A DNA stretch of 64,000 nt from Allosphingosinicella vermicomposti (GCF_003012815.1 NZ_PXYJ01000001.1:744001-808000), one strand, 5' to 3'. Shown: positions 53,423-62,123, numbered from the stretch's first letter. The notes: generated by a model not told the origin, from the sequence alone. Numbers and translations: made by a program.

Positions 53423-54358
53423 TTATACGGAGAGGGCGCTTAACAGTTCCTGCATATCAGACGGAACGACGCTCTCAAAAGTCAAGTTTTGTTTCGATAC
53501 CGGATGGATGAAGCCCAGAGCCGCAGCGTGCAGGGCCTGCCGTTTGAAGTCCAATCGATTTAATATGTCACGGTGAGCGATTTTTGTGCGCCCGTAAGCC
53601 GGGTCGCCCAACAGCGCGTGGCCGATCGAGGTCATGTGGACACGCACTTGGTGGGTGCGGCCGGTTTCAAGGCGGCATTCGATGAGTGACGCCTCCTTTA
53701 GCGGCCGTTCGAGCGCATAATGGGTCACCGCGCGCTTGCCCCGGCCCTCCGCGACGATCGCCATCTTCTGGCGATTGGCCGACGAGCGGGCGAGGGGGGC
53801 GTCCACCGTGCCGCTGGGCGGATTGGGGATGCCTGCCACGATCGCTTTGTAGCGGCGGTCGATACTGTGCTTGGCGAATTGCGCCGCGAGGCCCTCATGC
53901 GCGCGATCCGTCTTGGCGACCACGAGCAGGCCCGACGTACCCTTGTCGATCCGGTGGACGATGCCCGGCCGCGCCACGCCGCCAATGCCGGACAGGCGGC
54001 CCGCGCAATGGTGGAGCAGGGCATTGACCATCGTGCCGTCGAGATTGCCGGCGGCAGGGTGGACGACCATTCCGGCGGGCTTGTCGACGACCAGCAGATG
54101 CTCATCTTCATAGGTGATGACGAGCGGAATATCTTGCGGCACGTTGTGCGCCTCGGCAGGAGCGGGAACATGGACTTCGTAAAGCCCGCCCGGAATCGCC
54201 TTGGACGCGGGATCGCGGACCGCCGCGCCCTGCGGGCCGAAAACGGCGCCGCTGCTGATCAGCGCCTTCAGCCGCTCGCGGGAAAGGGTCGGGACGGCGG
54301 CGGCAAGGGCACGGTCGAGCCGCCAGCCCTCAGCTTCCGGTGCGACCGCAGCGCGCAT
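53423..54358 (-). CDS. rluD: Ribosomal large subunit pseudouridine synthase RluD
   Basis: The 311-residue enzyme makes pseudouridines in helix 69 of 23S rRNA. An S4-like RNA-binding domain (about 10-80) precedes the synthase domain. The catalytic aspartate is in PGIVHRIDKGTSGLLVVAKT; LETGRTHQVRVHMTSIGHAL is the conserved later motif. ATG 54358 follows a GGGGG stretch; ATG 54379 is an alternative that adds seven residues. The M67 peptidase gene starts divergently 33 bases away. Confidence 0.93.
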   Translation of the reverse strand: MRAAVAPEAEGWRLDRALAAAVPTLSRERLKALISSGAVFGPQGAAVRDPASKAIPGGLYEVHVPAPAEAHNVPQDIPLVITYEDEHLLVVDKPAGMVVHPAAGNLDGTMVNALLHHCAGRLSGIGGVARPGIVHRIDKGTSGLLVVAKTDRAHEGLAAQFAKHSIDRRYKAIVAGIPNPPSGTVDAPLARSSANRQKMAIVAEGRGKRAVTHYALERPLKEASLIECRLETGRTHQVRVHMTSIGHALLGDPAYGRTKIAHRDILNRLDFKRQALHAAALGFIHPVSKQNLTFESVVPSDMQELLSALSV

Positions 54359-54391
54359 GATCGAAACCCCCCGATCCATCAGGGAAGCGAT

Positions 54392-54805
54392 GTGGGGTAC
54401 GCCGTTAAGATTTCAAGGGGGGTGCTGGCACGGCTGCGAAATGAAGCGGCGGCGGCACAACCGGCCGAAATTTGCGGCTTGTTGGTCGGGCGGGCTGAAG
54501 AAATCCAGGAAGCCGTAGCGTCACCGAACCTCGCCCTCGACCCGAAGCGCGGATTTGAGCTCGATCCATGCATACAGCTGCCCTTACAGCGGCAATCGCG
54601 CGGAGAGGGCCGCAAAATCCTCGGCCACTATCATTCTCACCCTAGCGGCGATGTGCGGCCTTCGCTCGAAGATGAGCGGCGGGCAGGGGAGGCAGGCGCC
54701 TTGTGGTTGATCGTCTCCGGCGATGCAGCGGCACTGTGGGTGGCGCGGCAGGGCGTTGCGGTTCACGGCCGGTTCGATCCGGTGAAGATCGCGGAGAGCG
54801 ATTGA
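54392..54805 (+). CDS. M67 family (JAMM/MPN) metallopeptidase
   Basis: The 137-residue protein has the JAMM zinc motif HYHSHPSGDVRPSLEDE with the distal glutamate in PAEICGLLVG. JAMM proteins are isopeptidases; prokaryotic stand-alone members cut C-terminal extensions of ubiquitin-like or sulfur-carrier proteins (MoaD/ThiS types). The partner here is unknown. GTG 54392, after AGGGAAGCGAT, is chosen because the frame upstream is antisense to rluD. chpT follows on the same strand after 66 bases. Confidence 0.85.
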   Translation: MGYAVKISRGVLARLRNEAAAAQPAEICGLLVGRAEEIQEAVASPNLALDPKRGFELDPCIQLPLQRQSRGEGRKILGHYHSHPSGDVRPSLEDERRAGEAGALWLIVSGDAAALWVARQGVAVHGRFDPVKIAESD

Positions 54806-54871
54806 GCGCCTTGCCTCCGCTCTCTCCAGCGGCCAATAGGGCCTTGGAGTGGATGCTTGAAAACAGGGGCA

Positions 54872-55507
54872 ATGATGAAGCCGCACGAATTTGCCAGTCT
54901 GATGTGCTCGCGCCTGTGCCACGATCTTCTGAGTCCGGTCGGCGCTCTCAACAACGGCATCGAATTGCTCGCCGAGGAACATGACCCCGAAATGCGGGCC
55001 CGCTGTCTCGACCTGCTCGCCGACAGCGCCCGGGCATCGGCCAACAAGCTGAAATTTTTCCGTCTGGCCTTCGGCGCTGCGGGCGGTTTCGCCGATCAGG
55101 TCGATACGCGCGAGGCCAAGGCCGCGATCGAGGGGCTTTATGGCGACAGCCGCGTTGTCGTCGGCTGGATGGTCGACGAGTCGACGATGAGCAAGGCGGC
55201 GCTAAAGGTGCTCCTCAACCTCTCGCTCATCGCGGGTGACGCCCTGGTGCGCGGTGGACGGCTCGATATCGGGGTCGAGCGGCACGGCGACGGGCTCGAC
55301 ATGGTCATCCGCGCCGAAGGGCCACGCATCGTGGTCGATCCGGAATTGAAGCGCACTTTGCTTGGCGAGGGTGCCGAAGATGCGGTGGCGCCGCGCGTCG
55401 CTGCGGCCTGGCTCGTCCATTGTCTTGTCCAGGAAGGCGGTGGATCGCTGCAATATGGCGATGCCGACGAAGGCGTGCTGCTGCTCGGGGCGTCCGTCCC
55501 CGCCTAG
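54872..55507 (+). CDS. chpT: Histidine phosphotransferase ChpT
   Basis: The 211-residue protein has the ChpT dimerisation/phosphotransfer helix with the phospho-accepting histidine in CSRLCHDLLSPVGALNNGIE. The C-terminal domain resembles a degenerate histidine-kinase ATPase (about 90-210) without N- or G-box motifs. In Caulobacter, ChpT passes phosphate from CckA to CtrA and CpdR. Its placement directly ahead of the che operon, which carries a CtrA-like box, fits CtrA control of motility. ATG 54875 and TTG 54857 are alternative starts. Confidence 0.9.
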   Translation: MMKPHEFASLMCSRLCHDLLSPVGALNNGIELLAEEHDPEMRARCLDLLADSARASANKLKFFRLAFGAAGGFADQVDTREAKAAIEGLYGDSRVVVGWMVDESTMSKAALKVLLNLSLIAGDALVRGGRLDIGVERHGDGLDMVIRAEGPRIVVDPELKRTLLGEGAEDAVAPRVAAAWLVHCLVQEGGGSLQYGDADEGVLLLGASVPA

Positions 55508-55510
55508 CCT

Positions 55511-55592
55511 CCGTCATCCCGGCGGAAGCCGGGATCTCAGGCCGGAAAAGGCGCTTGCTCGTCACGAGATCCCGGCTTTCGCCGGGATGACG
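55511..55592. repeat. Intergenic palindromic repeat, 'cgtcattccggcgaaagccgg' family
   Basis: CCGTCATCCCGGCGGAAGCC plus GGGATCTC pairs with GAGATCCCGGCTTTCGCCGG plus GATGACGG. It separates chpT from the cheA promoter region. Confidence 0.88.
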
Positions 55593-55621
55593 GGAGGGGC
55601 AGAACCCCTCAACACCCGCAG

Positions 55622-55636
55622 TTAAACAGATATTTA
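55622..55636. promoter_or_regulatory. CtrA-like box upstream of cheA
   Basis: TTAA-N7-TTTA (TTAAACAGATATTTACC) differs by one base from the CtrA consensus TTAA-N7-TTAA and ends 49 bases before the cheA ATG. A poorer candidate, TTAA-N8-TTAC, is at 58455 ahead of cheY. Confidence 0.5.
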
Positions 55637-55684
55637 CCAGCCGGGCCGGATAAGCCGAACCTCAACCGCTTGAGGCACGGCCTG

Positions 55685-58018
55685 ATGGACGACCTGATCG
55701 ACGATTTTATCGCGGAAACCCGCGACATGCTGGAGGCGATTGGCGGCGAACTTGTCGCCTGGGAAGCCAATCCGGCGGACCGCGAGCGGCTGGATGCCAT
55801 CTTCCGCTTCGTCCACACAGTGAAAGGCAATTGCGGCTTCTTCGATCTGCCGCGGCTCGAAACCCTGAGCCATGCCGCCGAAGATGCGCTGGCCGAAGTG
55901 CGCGCCGGGCGCCGCACGGCTGAGCCCTATCTGGTAAGCGCCGTCCTCGCCATCGTCGACCGGATCGGGGAGATCGCGCAGGCGCTCCAGACCGGTGAAG
56001 CGGTGCCAAGCGGTGACGATGAGCTTCTGGTCGCGGCGCTTAATGAACCCGAGGTCGCCGCGCTCCGGCGCGAAATGGGCGAGGAAAGCGGCGGTGAAGC
56101 CCGCGCGCCTGTCCGCTCCATCCGGCTGTCCGTCGACCTTCTCGACCGGATGATGAATGGCGTGTCCGACATGGTTCTCGCGCGCAACGAGCTTGCACGG
56201 CGTCTGCGCGAGACCGAGGCCGATCCGGTGCTGGAAGCGGCATTCGACCGTGTATCCTCCTGCATCGCCGAAATGCGCGAGGCGATCACGCGGACCCGGA
56301 TGCAGCGGATCGACAATCTCTTCTCGGGGCTACCGCGCATGGTGCGTGACCTCTGCATGGAACTTGGCAAGAAGATCGCGCTGGACGTGGACGGCGGCGA
56401 CGTCGAACTCGACCGTGAGATGATCGAGATGATCCGCGATCCGCTGACCCACATCATCCGCAACGCCATCGACCACGGAATCGAGAGCCCCGAGGAGCGC
56501 GCGTCGCTCGGCAAGCCGCCGTCCGGCACGCTCCGCGTCCACGCGCGTCAATCGGGCAACCAGATCCTCATCGAAGTGTCCGACGACGGCCACGGCATCG
56601 ATGGCGATCGGCTGCTCAAGAAGGCGCTCGCGGCCGGTATCGTCGATCCGGCCCGCGCGGAAACGATGACGATGCAGCAGAAGGTCGCGCTCGTCTTCCA
56701 GCCGGGCCTGTCCACGGCGCAGGCGGTAACGTCGATTTCCGGGCGTGGCGTCGGCATGGATGTCGTTCGCGCCAATATCGAACGGATTGGCGGGATCGTC
56801 GATCTCGACAGCCGCTTGGGCGTCGGCTTGCGGCTCACCCTCCGCGTGCCGCTGACGCTGACGATCATCCCAGCCCTTACCGTCACGGCAGGTGGCCAGA
56901 AATTCGCATTGCCCCGTTCCGCTATCGAGGAGATTGTGCGGGTGCGCGGCGACAATGTGCGCATCGAGGGGCTGGGCGGCGCACGCCTCGCCAACATTCG
57001 CGGTCGCCGTATTGCGCGCGTTTCGCTTGCCGCCACTCTGGGGATGGAAGAGGGGGCGCCGGAAGCGGACCAGATGATGGTCGTGCTGAAACCCGCAGGC
57101 TCGGGGCTCTATGCGCTCGCCGTGGATCTCGTCCACGATCACGAGGAATTGGTGATCAAGCCCGCCGCGCCGCCGATCATGGCGACCGGCCTCTATGCGG
57201 GAACGACTCTTGCCGATGACGGCAGCCCAATCCTGCTGCTCGACTGTTCCGGCATCGCGGCTGCAGCGGGTGTCGAACTGGACGCAGAGGAGATCAACGC
57301 TCCGGTCGAGGTGGCCGAAGACGTACGCGAAGAACGGCCGCCTGTGCTGCTCTTCCGCGGATTCGACGGAAAAGCGCGGGCCGTGCGCCTCGCACTCGTC
57401 GAGCGGATCGAGGACGTCGAGGCGCCCGCCGTTCAAATGAGCGCCGGGCGTCTGCGCGTTACGATCCGCGACGCCATGCTGCCGCTTGCCGGATGCGAGC
57501 GCGCGCCGGAAGGCCGTACACGCCTTTTGCGCCTGACCGATGGCACGGCGGAACTGGCTTATGCTTTCCGCGAAGTGATCGACATCATGCCGCTTGCCGC
57601 CGAAATCCATCCCGCAATCGATGCGGGCGAAATCGGCGGCGTTGCGCTGATGAATGGCGAGCAGGTGGAAATCCTCGACCCCTATTGGCTGTTCGCAACC
57701 CATTGCGGCGAGCCGGCGGCAGCGGAAGCGCCGCTTACCTGCGCCTTGCCCTCTGGCGACGCCTGGATGCACACCATCCTTCGCCCAATCCTGGAACAGG
57801 CCGGATATCGGGTGGTGGAGGCGGAGCGCGCCGATCCCGCCGAAGTGGATGTCCTGATCTTGGGTGATGCCGAAGACGTGCCCGACCCGGCGGTTTCCGG
57901 CAAGCTCCTCCGCCTCCGGTCCGCACCGGATGGGGAGGAGGGCAGCATCTATCGCTATGACCGCGAAGGGCTGCTCAGCGCGCTCACCGCCCGGGCCGCC
58001 GTGCGGGGCCAGCGCTAA
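55685..58018 (+). CDS. cheA: Chemotaxis histidine kinase CheA with C-terminal pseudo-receiver
   Basis: The 777-residue kinase has an N-terminal Hpt domain with the phosphorylated His44 in FVHTVKGNCGFF. The dimerisation helices (about 140-210) come next, followed by the ATPase domain (about 215-400; HIIRNAIDHGIESPEE, DDGHGI, GRGVGMDVVRANIERIGG). The first CheW-like domain covers about 400-530, and a second, diverged CheW-like segment about 545-680. The last 95 residues (from about 680) look like a receiver domain (GDAWMHTILRPILEQAGYRV) but lack the phospho-acceptor aspartate. No separate P2 domain is seen. cheW starts at the cheA stop. Confidence 0.93.
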   Translation: MDDLIDDFIAETRDMLEAIGGELVAWEANPADRERLDAIFRFVHTVKGNCGFFDLPRLETLSHAAEDALAEVRAGRRTAEPYLVSAVLAIVDRIGEIAQALQTGEAVPSGDDELLVAALNEPEVAALRREMGEESGGEARAPVRSIRLSVDLLDRMMNGVSDMVLARNELARRLRETEADPVLEAAFDRVSSCIAEMREAITRTRMQRIDNLFSGLPRMVRDLCMELGKKIALDVDGGDVELDREMIEMIRDPLTHIIRNAIDHGIESPEERASLGKPPSGTLRVHARQSGNQILIEVSDDGHGIDGDRLLKKALAAGIVDPARAETMTMQQKVALVFQPGLSTAQAVTSISGRGVGMDVVRANIERIGGIVDLDSRLGVGLRLTLRVPLTLTIIPALTVTAGGQKFALPRSAIEEIVRVRGDNVRIEGLGGARLANIRGRRIARVSLAATLGMEEGAPEADQMMVVLKPAGSGLYALAVDLVHDHEELVIKPAAPPIMATGLYAGTTLADDGSPILLLDCSGIAAAAGVELDAEEINAPVEVAEDVREERPPVLLFRGFDGKARAVRLALVERIEDVEAPAVQMSAGRLRVTIRDAMLPLAGCERAPEGRTRLLRLTDGTAELAYAFREVIDIMPLAAEIHPAIDAGEIGGVALMNGEQVEILDPYWLFATHCGEPAAAEAPLTCALPSGDAWMHTILRPILEQAGYRVVEAERADPAEVDVLILGDAEDVPDPAVSGKLLRLRSAPDGEEGSIYRYDREGLLSALTARAAVRGQR

Positions 58019-58449
58019 TGGCCGGGCTTTACCTGATCGTCGATATCGACGGAGAGCGGATCGCGGTTACAGCCAGCGACGTGGAGTCGGTGGTGGAGCT
58101 CGACACGCTCACTCCTGTGCCGGGGTCTGCGCCCCATATCCTGGGCCTGTCAGCCTTGCGCAGCCGGGTTCTGTCCGTCATCGATTGCCGCACCGCTATC
58201 GGCCTTCCGCCCGCGAAAGAGCCACGGCGCGAGGCGATGGTCGTCAATATTGGCGGGCATCCCTATGCCCTGCTGGTCGACCGGGTGGAGGATGTGGTGG
58301 AAAGCGCTGGCGAACCCGCGCCGGCGACCACATTACCCAGCCCCAATTGGGCAGAGGTTTCACGCGGGATGATCGAGGTGGGAGAAAATATTTTCCTGCT
58401 CGTCGATCCGGCCGCGATAATCGAAGGCCCGTCGCGCCGTGCCGCGTGA
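58018..58449 (+). CDS. cheW: Chemotaxis coupling protein CheW
   Basis: The 143-residue protein couples receptors to CheA. It opens GLYLIVDIDGERIAVTASDV and has the CheW-typical ILGLSALRSRVLSVIDCRTA and YALLVDRVEDVVE. The start ATG shares the last base of the cheA stop (TAATG). A gap of 66 bases separates it from cheY and may contain a separate promoter. Confidence 0.93.
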   Translation: MAGLYLIVDIDGERIAVTASDVESVVELDTLTPVPGSAPHILGLSALRSRVLSVIDCRTAIGLPPAKEPRREAMVVNIGGHPYALLVDRVEDVVESAGEPAPATTLPSPNWAEVSRGMIEVGENIFLLVDPAAIIEGPSRRAA

Positions 58450-58515
58450 TTGCCTTAACTCCATCCTTACTTTTCGATCCTAAACGGATGTTTCGCTCTC
58501 CAGGAGTTTTTTGGG

Positions 58516-58881
58516 ATGAAGAACTGCCTCGTCGTCGATGATTCCAAGGTGATCCGCAAGGTTGCGCGTCACATTCTGGAAACGCTCAACTTCAATGTGA
58601 ACGAGGCCGAGGACGGCCGCGAAGCGCTGACCCGCTGCGAGGAGCAGATGCCGGACGTCGTACTGCTCGACTGGAACATGCCGGTGATGAGCGGGATGGA
58701 GTTCCTGCGCACGCTCCGCCAGCAGACGATCGAGCGGCAACCCAAGGTCGTCTTCTGCACGACCGAGAACGACACGGCCCATATCCGCGCCGCGATCGAA
58801 GCCGGTGCCGACGAATATGTCATGAAGCCGTTCGACCGCGAGACGCTGGAGAGCAAGCTCCAGATCGTCGGCGTCGCGTGA
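58516..58881 (+). CDS. cheY: Chemotaxis response regulator CheY
   Basis: The 121-residue single-domain receiver shows the acidic pair in VVDDSKVIRKVA, the phosphorylated Asp52 in LLDWNMPVMSGMEFL, Thr in FCTTENDT and Lys104 in YVMKPFD. GGAG lies just before the start. Phospho-CheY is expected to act on a flagellar motor, though no flagellar gene lies in the window. The stop overlaps the cheB start (GTGA). Confidence 0.95.
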   Translation: MKNCLVVDDSKVIRKVARHILETLNFNVNEAEDGREALTRCEEQMPDVVLLDWNMPVMSGMEFLRTLRQQTIERQPKVVFCTTENDTAHIRAAIEAGADEYVMKPFDRETLESKLQIVGVA

Positions 58882-60026
58882 CGGCAGCATCCGCCTTCGC
58901 AATCGACGGGGCGCGGAAAGGAGCGATGCCGGGGCAGGCACCACGTATCCGACTAATGATCGTCGACGATTCGCCTGTCGCGCGGGCCGTGCTGGCGCGA
59001 ATGATATCGACTTTTCCCGATTTCGAGATCGTCGCGACCGCAGGCCGTGCCGACGAAGCTCTTGAGAAGCTAACCGGTCTGTCCGTCGACATTGTGCTCC
59101 TTGACGTGGAGATGCCCGGCACGAGCGGGCTCAATGTTCTCCCCGAAATTCTGCGCGCCGGAAATGGCGCCAAGGTTCTCATCGTTTCTTCCAATGCCGA
59201 GGATGGGGCGGAGGCCGCAGTGCGCGCCCTTTCGCTTGGCGCGGCCGATACGCTGCCCAAGCCAGGCACGGGTAATTTTGGGGGGCGCTTTGCCCATGTG
59301 CTCGCCGACCGCCTTCGCCGCATCGGCCGGGTAGAGCGGGACGAGAGCGAAAGCGGGGGCGAAGAGAATGTTACCCCGATCGTCCGGGCCGCGGCAGTTG
59401 GGAACTCCGCGCCCTACGTGCTGCGCAAGGTCGAACCTTATCGCATCGGCTGTCTCGGCCTCGGCGCCTCCACCGGAGGCTTGAAGGCGCTTAGCGATTT
59501 CCTGCGCCATCTGCCTGATACGATCGGCGCGCCGATCCTCATCACACAGCATCTGCCGCCCGTTTTCATGCCGCATTTCGCGCGGCAGGTCGAAGCGGCA
59601 TCAGGGCGTCTTACCCGGGTCGCGGAACCCGGTCTGCCCTTGAAGGCCGAGGAAATATTAGTGGCACCGGGCGATGCGCATTTGTGCCTTGAACGGCGCG
59701 GCGGGATGGTGCGCGTGACCCTTTCCACCGACCCCGCTTCGTCGGGCTGCTTGCCCTCGGTCGATCCGATGCTGGCGTCGATCGCGCGCATGTACGGAAA
59801 AAGGGGGGCGGCAGTGATTTTTAGCGGCATGGGCCGCGACGGCTTGGTGGGGGCCGGAGAATTGGCGGAGCGCGGGGGCGTGATCTTCGCTCAGGACGAG
59901 GAAAGTTCGGCGGTCTGGGGGATGCCGCGTGTAGTGACGGAAGCGGGGCTCGCTTCCGCAGTTGCACCGCCCGCCCAACTGGCCGGTCATGTGGCCGAGC
60001 GGGCGCAGGAGGGGGTGTGGAAGTAA
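58878..60026 (+). CDS. cheB: Chemotaxis protein-glutamate methylesterase CheB
   Basis: The 382-residue enzyme removes methyl groups from receptors. Its receiver domain (about 20-140) has IVDDSPVARAVLARMI and LLDVEMPGTSGLNVL. After a linker the methylesterase domain (about 190-375) shows the catalytic serine in LGASTGGLKAL, the histidine in ITQHLPPVFMPHFA and the late FSGMGRDGLVGAGELAERGG. GTG 58878 is coupled to cheY; ATG 58926 would remove a 16-residue extension and is also plausible. Confidence 0.93.
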   Translation: MTAASAFAIDGARKGAMPGQAPRIRLMIVDDSPVARAVLARMISTFPDFEIVATAGRADEALEKLTGLSVDIVLLDVEMPGTSGLNVLPEILRAGNGAKVLIVSSNAEDGAEAAVRALSLGAADTLPKPGTGNFGGRFAHVLADRLRRIGRVERDESESGGEENVTPIVRAAAVGNSAPYVLRKVEPYRIGCLGLGASTGGLKALSDFLRHLPDTIGAPILITQHLPPVFMPHFARQVEAASGRLTRVAEPGLPLKAEEILVAPGDAHLCLERRGGMVRVTLSTDPASSGCLPSVDPMLASIARMYGKRGAAVIFSGMGRDGLVGAGELAERGGVIFAQDEESSAVWGMPRVVTEAGLASAVAPPAQLAGHVAERAQEGVWK

Positions 60027-60871
60027 CCGACGCGGCCATCCGCATTCTTGCGGGGCTATTGGAAGCGCGAACCGGTCAGCAGCTGGCGATCAGCCGCCGC
60101 TGGCGTATCGAAACGGCTTTAAAGAGCCTGATGCGCGAACGGGGGTTCGATTCGCTCGACCAACTGCTTGGCGATATCGTATCTGGACGTGAACCGGCCT
60201 TGTCCGACGCAGTCGTCGACGCCCTGCTCAACAACGAAACCTATTTCTATCGCGATCGTCAGCCGTTCGAATTGCTGATGATCGGGGCGTTTACGGCGCT
60301 TCAGAAGGCGAGGGCGCGCGAAAAGAGACTATCAATCTGGTGCGCTGGATGCTCGACCGGGCAGGAAGCATATTCCATCGCGATGACGATCGCCGATGAG
60401 AAAGAGCGTTGGGACGGCTGGACCGTGGACATCGTCGCGACCGACGTATCGCGTGGCGCCATCGCACAGGCGCGTAACGGGCTCTATTCCCAGTTCGAGG
60501 TGCAGCGCGGTCTGCCGGTTGTGCAGATGATCCGGCATTTCGCGGCCGAGGGCGAGGGGCAGTGGAGGCTGAACGAGGCGATTCGCGGCAAGGTCCGCTT
60601 CAAGACACAGAGCCTGATGGACGCACCGCCCGCGCCGGGACGCTTCGACGTGATCCTCTGCCGCAACGTTCTTCTCTATTTTCACGCCGCCGCACGCAGC
60701 GCGGTATTCGACCGCCTCTCCCAGGCGATCGCGCATGACGGCTATCTTATGCTTGGAGCGGGGGAAACGGTGATCGGCCAGAGCGACGCCTTTGTGTCCA
60801 GCACCGAATTTCGAGGTATCTACTCCCCCACGTCGCGCCGCACGACCGTTCCGGCAAGCAGCGCGGCCTGA
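60017..60871 (+). CDS. cheR: Chemotaxis protein methyltransferase CheR
   Basis: The 284-residue SAM-dependent enzyme methylates receptor glutamates. The helical N-terminal domain covers about 1-75 and includes NNETYFYRDRQPF. The catalytic domain has IWCAGCSTGQEAYSIAM (SAM motif I), IVATDVSRGAIAQARNG and FDVILCRNVLLYF. Start GTG overlaps the cheB stop by ten bases. It ends the che operon. Confidence 0.95.
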   Translation: MEVTDAAIRILAGLLEARTGQQLAISRRWRIETALKSLMRERGFDSLDQLLGDIVSGREPALSDAVVDALLNNETYFYRDRQPFELLMIGAFTALQKARAREKRLSIWCAGCSTGQEAYSIAMTIADEKERWDGWTVDIVATDVSRGAIAQARNGLYSQFEVQRGLPVVQMIRHFAAEGEGQWRLNEAIRGKVRFKTQSLMDAPPAPGRFDVILCRNVLLYFHAAARSAVFDRLSQAIAHDGYLMLGAGETVIGQSDAFVSSTEFRGIYSPTSRRTTVPASSAA

Positions 60872-60913
60872 CCCTATTGCCAAAAGGCCCGATTGCCGGT
60901 CTCTTGGGCGGGC

Positions 60914-61603
60914 ATGGCGATGATCGATCACCCATCCCCCAATTTCGGCGAGCGGGCGCTGCCCGTTTCGATGATCGTGCTTCACTATACCGGCATGGAG
61001 ACGGGTGAGGCGGCGATCGAGCGGCTGACCGATCCTGAAGCCGGGGTATCGGCCCATTATGTGATCAAGGAAGACGGCACGATCCTGCGCATGGTCACTG
61101 AGGACAAGCGCGCCTGGCATGCCGGTAATTCATTCTGGCGCGGCATCACCGATGTTAATTCAGCGAGCGTCGGGATCGAAATCGTCAATCCCGGCCATGA
61201 ATTCGGTTATAATCCGTTCCCGGAGGCGCAGGTCGAGGCGTTGATCCCGTTGGTCGCGGAGATCAAGGAGCGGCACGGCATTACGCGCGGCAATGTCGTC
61301 GGCCATTCCGATGTCGCGCCCAAGCGAAAGCAGGATCCGGGCGAACTTTTTCCATGGCATCAGCTTGCCCGACTCCGGCTTGCTCTACCGCGCCCGACGA
61401 AGAACCTCGTCGATCCCGGTTGGTCGGATAGCGCTTTCCTCCTCGCGCTGGAGCGCTTTGGTTACGATGTAAGTGACTCCCTTGCGGCAACCGTTGCTTT
61501 TCAGCGCCGATTCCGTCCGGAATTGATCGATGGCACGATCGATGGCGAATGCCGGTCGCTTCTCCTCGCGCTCCTTCTTCCCAAACCGCAAGGCGACGAC
61601 TAG
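60914..61603 (+). CDS. N-acetylmuramoyl-L-alanine amidase, AmpD type with peptidoglycan-binding tail
   Basis: The 229-residue protein hydrolyses the bond between MurNAc and the stem peptide. The zinc ligands are visible in IVLHYTGM, HAGNSFW and GHSDVAPKRKQDPG, with GVSAHYVIKEDG between. The last 60 residues (FLLALERFGYDVSD...AFQRRFRPELIDG) form a small peptidoglycan-binding domain. No signal peptide is present, so it probably acts in the cytoplasm in murein recycling. It ends just ahead of rnpB. Confidence 0.92.
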   Translation: MAMIDHPSPNFGERALPVSMIVLHYTGMETGEAAIERLTDPEAGVSAHYVIKEDGTILRMVTEDKRAWHAGNSFWRGITDVNSASVGIEIVNPGHEFGYNPFPEAQVEALIPLVAEIKERHGITRGNVVGHSDVAPKRKQDPGELFPWHQLARLRLALPRPTKNLVDPGWSDSAFLLALERFGYDVSDSLAATVAFQRRFRPELIDGTIDGECRSLLLALLLPKPQGDD

Positions 61604-61637
61604 ATAGGGCGAACCAGAGGGTTGGGCGGCCGCCCTT

Positions 61638-61683
61638 CTTCGCCAAGGCTACGAAGGGCATGCCCTGCGAAGCTTTAGCGAAG
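61638..61683. repeat. 46-bp palindrome in the P3 region of rnpB
   Basis: CTTCGCCAAGGCTACGAAGGG and CCCTGCGAAGCTTTAGCGAAG are inverted arms around CATG (16-17 of 21 bases pair). Its right half resembles CCCTGCGTAGCCTTTCGGCG plus AAGC at 61836. Confidence 0.85.
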
Positions 61684-61793
61684 CGGGGAGGAAAGTCCGG
61701 GCTCCACGGAACAACGGTGCCGGATAACGTCCGGCGGGGGCGACCCCAGGGAAAGTGCCACAGAAAGCATACCGCCCTGCTACGTTGAAACTT

Positions 61794-61863
61794 CACAGGG
61801 CATGCCCTGTGACAAGGCTGAAAAGCGCGGGCACGCCCTGCGTAGCCTTTCGGCGAAGCAGGG
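61794..61863. repeat. Palindromic block in the P12 region of rnpB
   Basis: A perfect 18-bp palindrome CACAGGGCATGCCCTGTG is followed by GGGCACGCCCTGCGTAGCCT and an end GCGAAGCAGGG, a second copy of the right half of the P3 palindrome. Confidence 0.8.
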
Positions 61864-62123
61864 TAAGGTCGAAAGGGTGCGGTAAGAGCGCACCGCGGGC
61901 CCGGCAACGGGAACGGCACGGTAAACCCCACCGGGAGCAAAACCGAATAGGGGCGGCATGGTGACCTTGTTCCGGCCGGACCGCCCGGGTTGGTTGCTTG
62001 AGGGGCGGAGCGATCCGCCTCCTAGAGGAATGGTCGCACAGGCGGGGAACCGCTGGACAGAACCCGGCTTATAGACCCTCTGGTGATTGTTTTTGCCGGT
62101 TTTCCGGCTGGTATTGGGTGGTC

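Larger units (their letters stand above)
61612..62087 (+). ncRNA. rnpB: RNase P RNA with enlarged, repeat-bearing P3 and P12 regions
   Basis: Type A signatures are clear: GAGGAAAGTCCGGGCTCC (from 61687), ACAGAAAGCATACCGCC (from 61761), GGTAAGAGCGCACCGC (about 61880-61896) and ACAGAACCCGGCTTATAGAC near the 3' end. ACCAGAGGG at the 5' end pairs with CCCTCTGGT at the 3' end (P1). At about 475 nt it is longer than the usual ~400 nt alphaproteobacterial form. The excess is in two GC-rich palindromic blocks, at 61638-61683 in the P3 position and 61794-61863 in the P12 region. Confidence 0.93.
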
